A DNA stretch of 64,000 bases from the NCBI GenBank assembly GCA_003244105.1, contig QHBK01000006.1, positions 186,001-250,000 on the forward strand, given 5' to 3'. The position numbers were made by a program, and so were the translations under genes. The notes beneath the pieces were generated by a model. That model ran no database searches and was not told the DNA's origin. It saw only the letters and a program-made list of their open reading frames with translations. Origin of the DNA: Candidatus Eremiobacter antarcticus. GTDB lineage: Bacteria > Vulcanimicrobiota > Vulcanimicrobiia > Eremiobacterales > Eremiobacteraceae. This document shows, in pieces, positions 60,885-64,000 of this stretch (positions within the stretch are counted from its first letter, which is position 1; each line of letters opens with the position of its first letter).

Positions 60885-61811
60885 CTAGTATTGCGAGTGC
60901 GGGGCGGGCTGGCTGTTCTGATTCGTCGGGGGTGGCGGCGTCGTCGCATCCGGCAGTGGATCGGAACCAACCGTTCCGCGTAATCCCCCGACCATCGAGG
61001 ACGCATCCAGGGCTACCAAGTAGCGCTGGTGATCTTGCACCCGGCCGCTGACGCGCTTCGTGCGGCCGGCGTAGCGCAATGTGTCGCGCACGTCGACGTC
61101 GAGTGAGATCAAGCGGCGGTTCTCGCGATCGTAATCGCATTGCACCGTCATCTGGGCCGGTCCGGTGGCGTAGCCCAGCAAGACACCCGATGTTGTGACG
61201 ACCGGTTCCTTCATGCGCACGGTGCCGGTGGCCCGAATCGTGAAAACGTTCACGCCCAAGACCCGGCGCTGTCCGAGCACCGCGTACTGAAGCCGCGGGC
61301 GCGCGGACATGCCGTACAGTTTTGTCCCCAACGTCGCGGACCAGCGGTCTCCGACTTGCAGCTCGTTGCCGCCGTTCATCGCGCGGTCTCCCAAAAACGC
61401 CAGCGGCAAGAGAAAGAGTCCGCCCAACTTGCCTTTGTCTTTGGTGACGATGCCGCGCGAGTCGATGGAGGTCCAGCCTTGGCTCGCATTCGTGATCGGC
61501 TTGGCGCCCTGCACCATCGCCGTGATCGAGCCCGAGCGATGGAGTTTGACGGCGCTTGCGCTCAGCGCAGTCACGGAGATGTTCTCATGCCCTTTGATGC
61601 TGGTGGCCGGCGGACTCTGGACGACGCTGCGGCCGGAAGCGTCCGTGCCGCGGATGGACTGCGACATCTCGCCGTGCAGGCTGTACAAGAGCTTTTCTCC
61701 AACGCGGCGGACCTGCGCTTGAGGCTGCGCGTCTACGCCCGGCGTTTCTGCGGTGGCGGCCAAAATTGTGGTCAGCGAGACGAGCGCGGCGGCGATGGCA
61801 GCAACGATCAT
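60885..61811 (-). CDS. Exported beta-rich protein of unknown function
   Basis: A 308-residue protein with a signal peptide (about 1-22) and a mature part of alternating strands without catalytic motifs. Segments such as NELQVGDRWSATLG and MTVQCDYDRENRRLISLDVDV resemble envelope proteins that carry small lipid-like ligands, but no family is clear. The C-terminus is a proline/asparagine-rich tail (about 270-308). It is divergent from the ABC transporter, 136 bases away. Confidence 0.65.
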   Translation of the reverse strand: MIVAAIAAALVSLTTILAATAETPGVDAQPQAQVRRVGEKLLYSLHGEMSQSIRGTDASGRSVVQSPPATSIKGHENISVTALSASAVKLHRSGSITAMVQGAKPITNASQGWTSIDSRGIVTKDKGKLGGLFLLPLAFLGDRAMNGGNELQVGDRWSATLGTKLYGMSARPRLQYAVLGQRRVLGVNVFTIRATGTVRMKEPVVTTSGVLLGYATGPAQMTVQCDYDRENRRLISLDVDVRDTLRYAGRTKRVSGRVQDHQRYLVALDASSMVGGLRGTVGSDPLPDATTPPPPTNQNSQPAPHSQY

Positions 61812-61947
61812 GATGGCGGCGCAGGCTCCACAGGAAGGCTCAAAAGGCGGTGAAACATCACCGGATGCGGTCGACGCTTATGACGTGGAATTGTGCGCTT
61901 GGCGAAGCAACGTCGGCGTCCCTCGTGCGCGCTTCAAACCGGGACAG

Positions 61948-62640
<693 letters not shown>

Positions 62641-62644
62641 CGAG

Positions 62645-64000
62645 GTGAGCGCCGCCGCCTTTCCAGCGCTGTTCCGCGCTCTCGTCCTGCGCCACGTCGT
62701 GGCCCATCGCGCGCGTACGCTCGTCACGGTGGCGAGCGTGGCCATCGGCGTGGCTGTGAGCGTCGCGATCGGGCTGGCAAATGCGAGCGCCATCGCGTCG
62801 TTTTCGGGCTCCGCCGCCGCGCTTTCGCCTGGTACCACCGTCGAGGTCTTGCCGCTGGGCGTAGGCATTCCCGAAAAAGCCCTTCGCCAAGTGCAAGAGC
62901 TGCCAGGCGTGCGCAGCGCCTCACCTGTCGTTGCAGGGACCGTCAGTGACGCTGCGGGCCAGTCCGCTTACGATTTGGTCGGCGTGGATCTCATCGGCGC
63001 GCTGGGACTTGCCAGCAGCACGGCGGGGCCCGGTGTGCCGTCGTCAGGCGAGATCGATGCGGACACTCGCATCTTGCGCCGCGGCGAGATCGTCATCTCC
63101 CGGCGTGTGGCCGCGCGCTTGCACGCACGGCTCGGCACGCCGTTGAAGTTCGTGGCGGGCGCGCGCGCCGTCACGTTGACGGTGGGCGCCGTCATCGATG
63201 ACGCTGCGTTGCCGTTCGGCTGGCGCTCCATCATCATCTGCGACATCAGCACCGCTCAGGAAGTGCTCGACCGCATCGGGCTCTTGGACCGCATGGACGT
63301 CGTGGGCGCACCGCAGGCCGACGACCAGACGCTGCGCCGTGAACTCGCGCGCGTGCTTCCCAACGTTCGCATCGCCGCTCCGGATGAGCGAGCCCGCCAG
63401 CTGACGAAGATGACGCAAGCGTTCCAGTTCAACCTGGCGGCGCTCGCGGCGATCGCGCTCCTGGTCGGCGCCTACTTGGTGTTCAACGCCGTCTCGATGT
63501 CGGTCGTGCAGCGCCGCAGCGAGATCGGTGTGGCGCGTGCATTGGGTGCCGCCCGCAGCACGGTTTTCGGCGTGTTCCTGTTGGAAGGCGTGCTTGTCGG
63601 AGTCGTCGGCAGCGCATTCGGGCTGGTCCTCGGACGACTGCTCGCACGCAAAGCGCTTGCGGTGGTCTCGTCGACCATTGATGCGCTCTACACGACTGAC
63701 AGCGCTTCGCAGATCGCGCCGACTCCGGAGCCGTATATCGCGGCAGCGGTGTTGGGCGTCGCGTTTTGTTTGATCGCTTCGCTTTTGCCCGCGCTCGAGG
63801 CGGCGTCCGTTCCGCCGACGCTCGCCATGCGCATCGGCTCGTGGGAAAGCAGCCAGCCACTGCCAGGTTTGCTGCTTGTGATGGCGGCGATCGCCGCCTT
63901 TGGCGCCGCGGTGCTGCTCGCCCAGCTCAAACCGCTCGACGGACGGCCCGTGTTCGGTTACGCATCCGCCATTGCCGTCATCGCCGGCTGCTCGCTTTTG
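62645..64000 (+). CDS. ABC transporter permease with FtsX/MacB-type domain, partial
   Basis: Permease runs off the right edge (452 residues visible, no stop). An N-terminal helix (about 20-50), a MacB-type periplasmic domain (about 60-255), then helices at about 262-285, 310-345 and 360-385 with VQRRSEIGVARALGAARSTVFG, the FtsX-domain signature. A second set of helices begins at the edge, suggesting a double-FtsX type (LolCE- or YbbP-like). It starts at a GTG 4 bases after the ATPase stop. Together they probably move lipids, lipoproteins or peptides across the envelope. Confidence 0.9.
   Translation, partial: MSAAAFPALFRALVLRHVVAHRARTLVTVASVAIGVAVSVAIGLANASAIASFSGSAAALSPGTTVEVLPLGVGIPEKALRQVQELPGVRSASPVVAGTVSDAAGQSAYDLVGVDLIGALGLASSTAGPGVPSSGEIDADTRILRRGEIVISRRVAARLHARLGTPLKFVAGARAVTLTVGAVIDDAALPFGWRSIIICDISTAQEVLDRIGLLDRMDVVGAPQADDQTLRRELARVLPNVRIAAPDERARQLTKMTQAFQFNLAALAAIALLVGAYLVFNAVSMSVVQRRSEIGVARALGAARSTVFGVFLLEGVLVGVVGSAFGLVLGRLLARKALAVVSSTIDALYTTDSASQIAPTPEPYIAAAVLGVAFCLIASLLPALEAASVPPTLAMRIGSWESSQPLPGLLLVMAAIAAFGAAVLLAQLKPLDGRPVFGYASAIAVIAGCSLL

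Overview
The window is about 64 kb of high-GC, gene-dense chromosomal DNA from a bacterium. It holds roughly 60 protein genes and no rRNA, tRNA, CRISPR array or insertion sequence that I can recognise. An AcrB-type RND pump, an EmrAB-type pump, many exported proteins and two PBP4-type peptidases point to a diderm (Gram-negative-type) free-living heterotroph. The mixture resembles uncultivated high-GC lineages such as Eremiobacterota (WPS-2), but no marker gene here settles the phylum; that is inference.

Layout. 1-12.7 kb is housekeeping and repair: typA (partial), a LOG-like protein, a beta-CASP nuclease, meaB, an HhH-GPD glycosylase, a PBP4-type peptidase, a SpoIID-like protein, a P1 peptidase, an O6-alkylguanine methyltransferase, rmuC and hflX. 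12.7-16 kb has a REC-HD-GYP response regulator, a cyclic-nucleotide phosphodiesterase-like protein and an aminotransferase. 16.5-21 kb is one minus-strand operon with 4-base stop/start overlaps: MFS exporter, PBP4-type peptidase, serA, histidine phosphatase. 21-28.6 kb is mixed metabolism: GNAT, M14-like deacylase, GH125, ETF-ubiquinone oxidoreductase with a frameshifted VOC gene, a lipoprotein and an HTH-metallo-beta-lactamase fusion.

28.6-44.3 kb is envelope and stress: a large FecR/Ig-repeat secreted protein divergent from a TPR protein, a marR-emrA-emrB operon, Mn catalase, a class C serine hydrolase, a second TPR protein, UdgX, a DoxX/esterase pair, a thioredoxin-like protein and a glutathionyl-hydroquinone reductase. 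44.3-51.8 kb carries a pilus assembly cluster: a PilZ-PilB ATPase followed by two consecutive PilV/PilW/PilX-type prepilin triplets. 52-56.4 kb is an RND pump (adaptor plus AcrB). 56.5-64 kb has a YflT-like stress protein, an ornithine cyclodeaminase-like enzyme, RfbC, an APC permease, two secreted unknowns and a MacB-like ABC transporter cut by the window edge.

Two themes tie genes together. First, c-di-GMP: an HD-GYP phosphodiesterase and a PilZ domain fused to the pilus motor. Second, general stress: Mn catalase, a YflT-like protein and a 35-residue membrane protein are each preceded by sigma-B-like promoter motifs (GTTT-N14/15-GGGTAT or GGGATA). The most unusual items are the doubled prepilin cassette under a PilZ-PilB ATPase, the shared sigma-B-like motif, and the FecR/Ig protein with a regularly spaced cysteine pair in each of three repeats.
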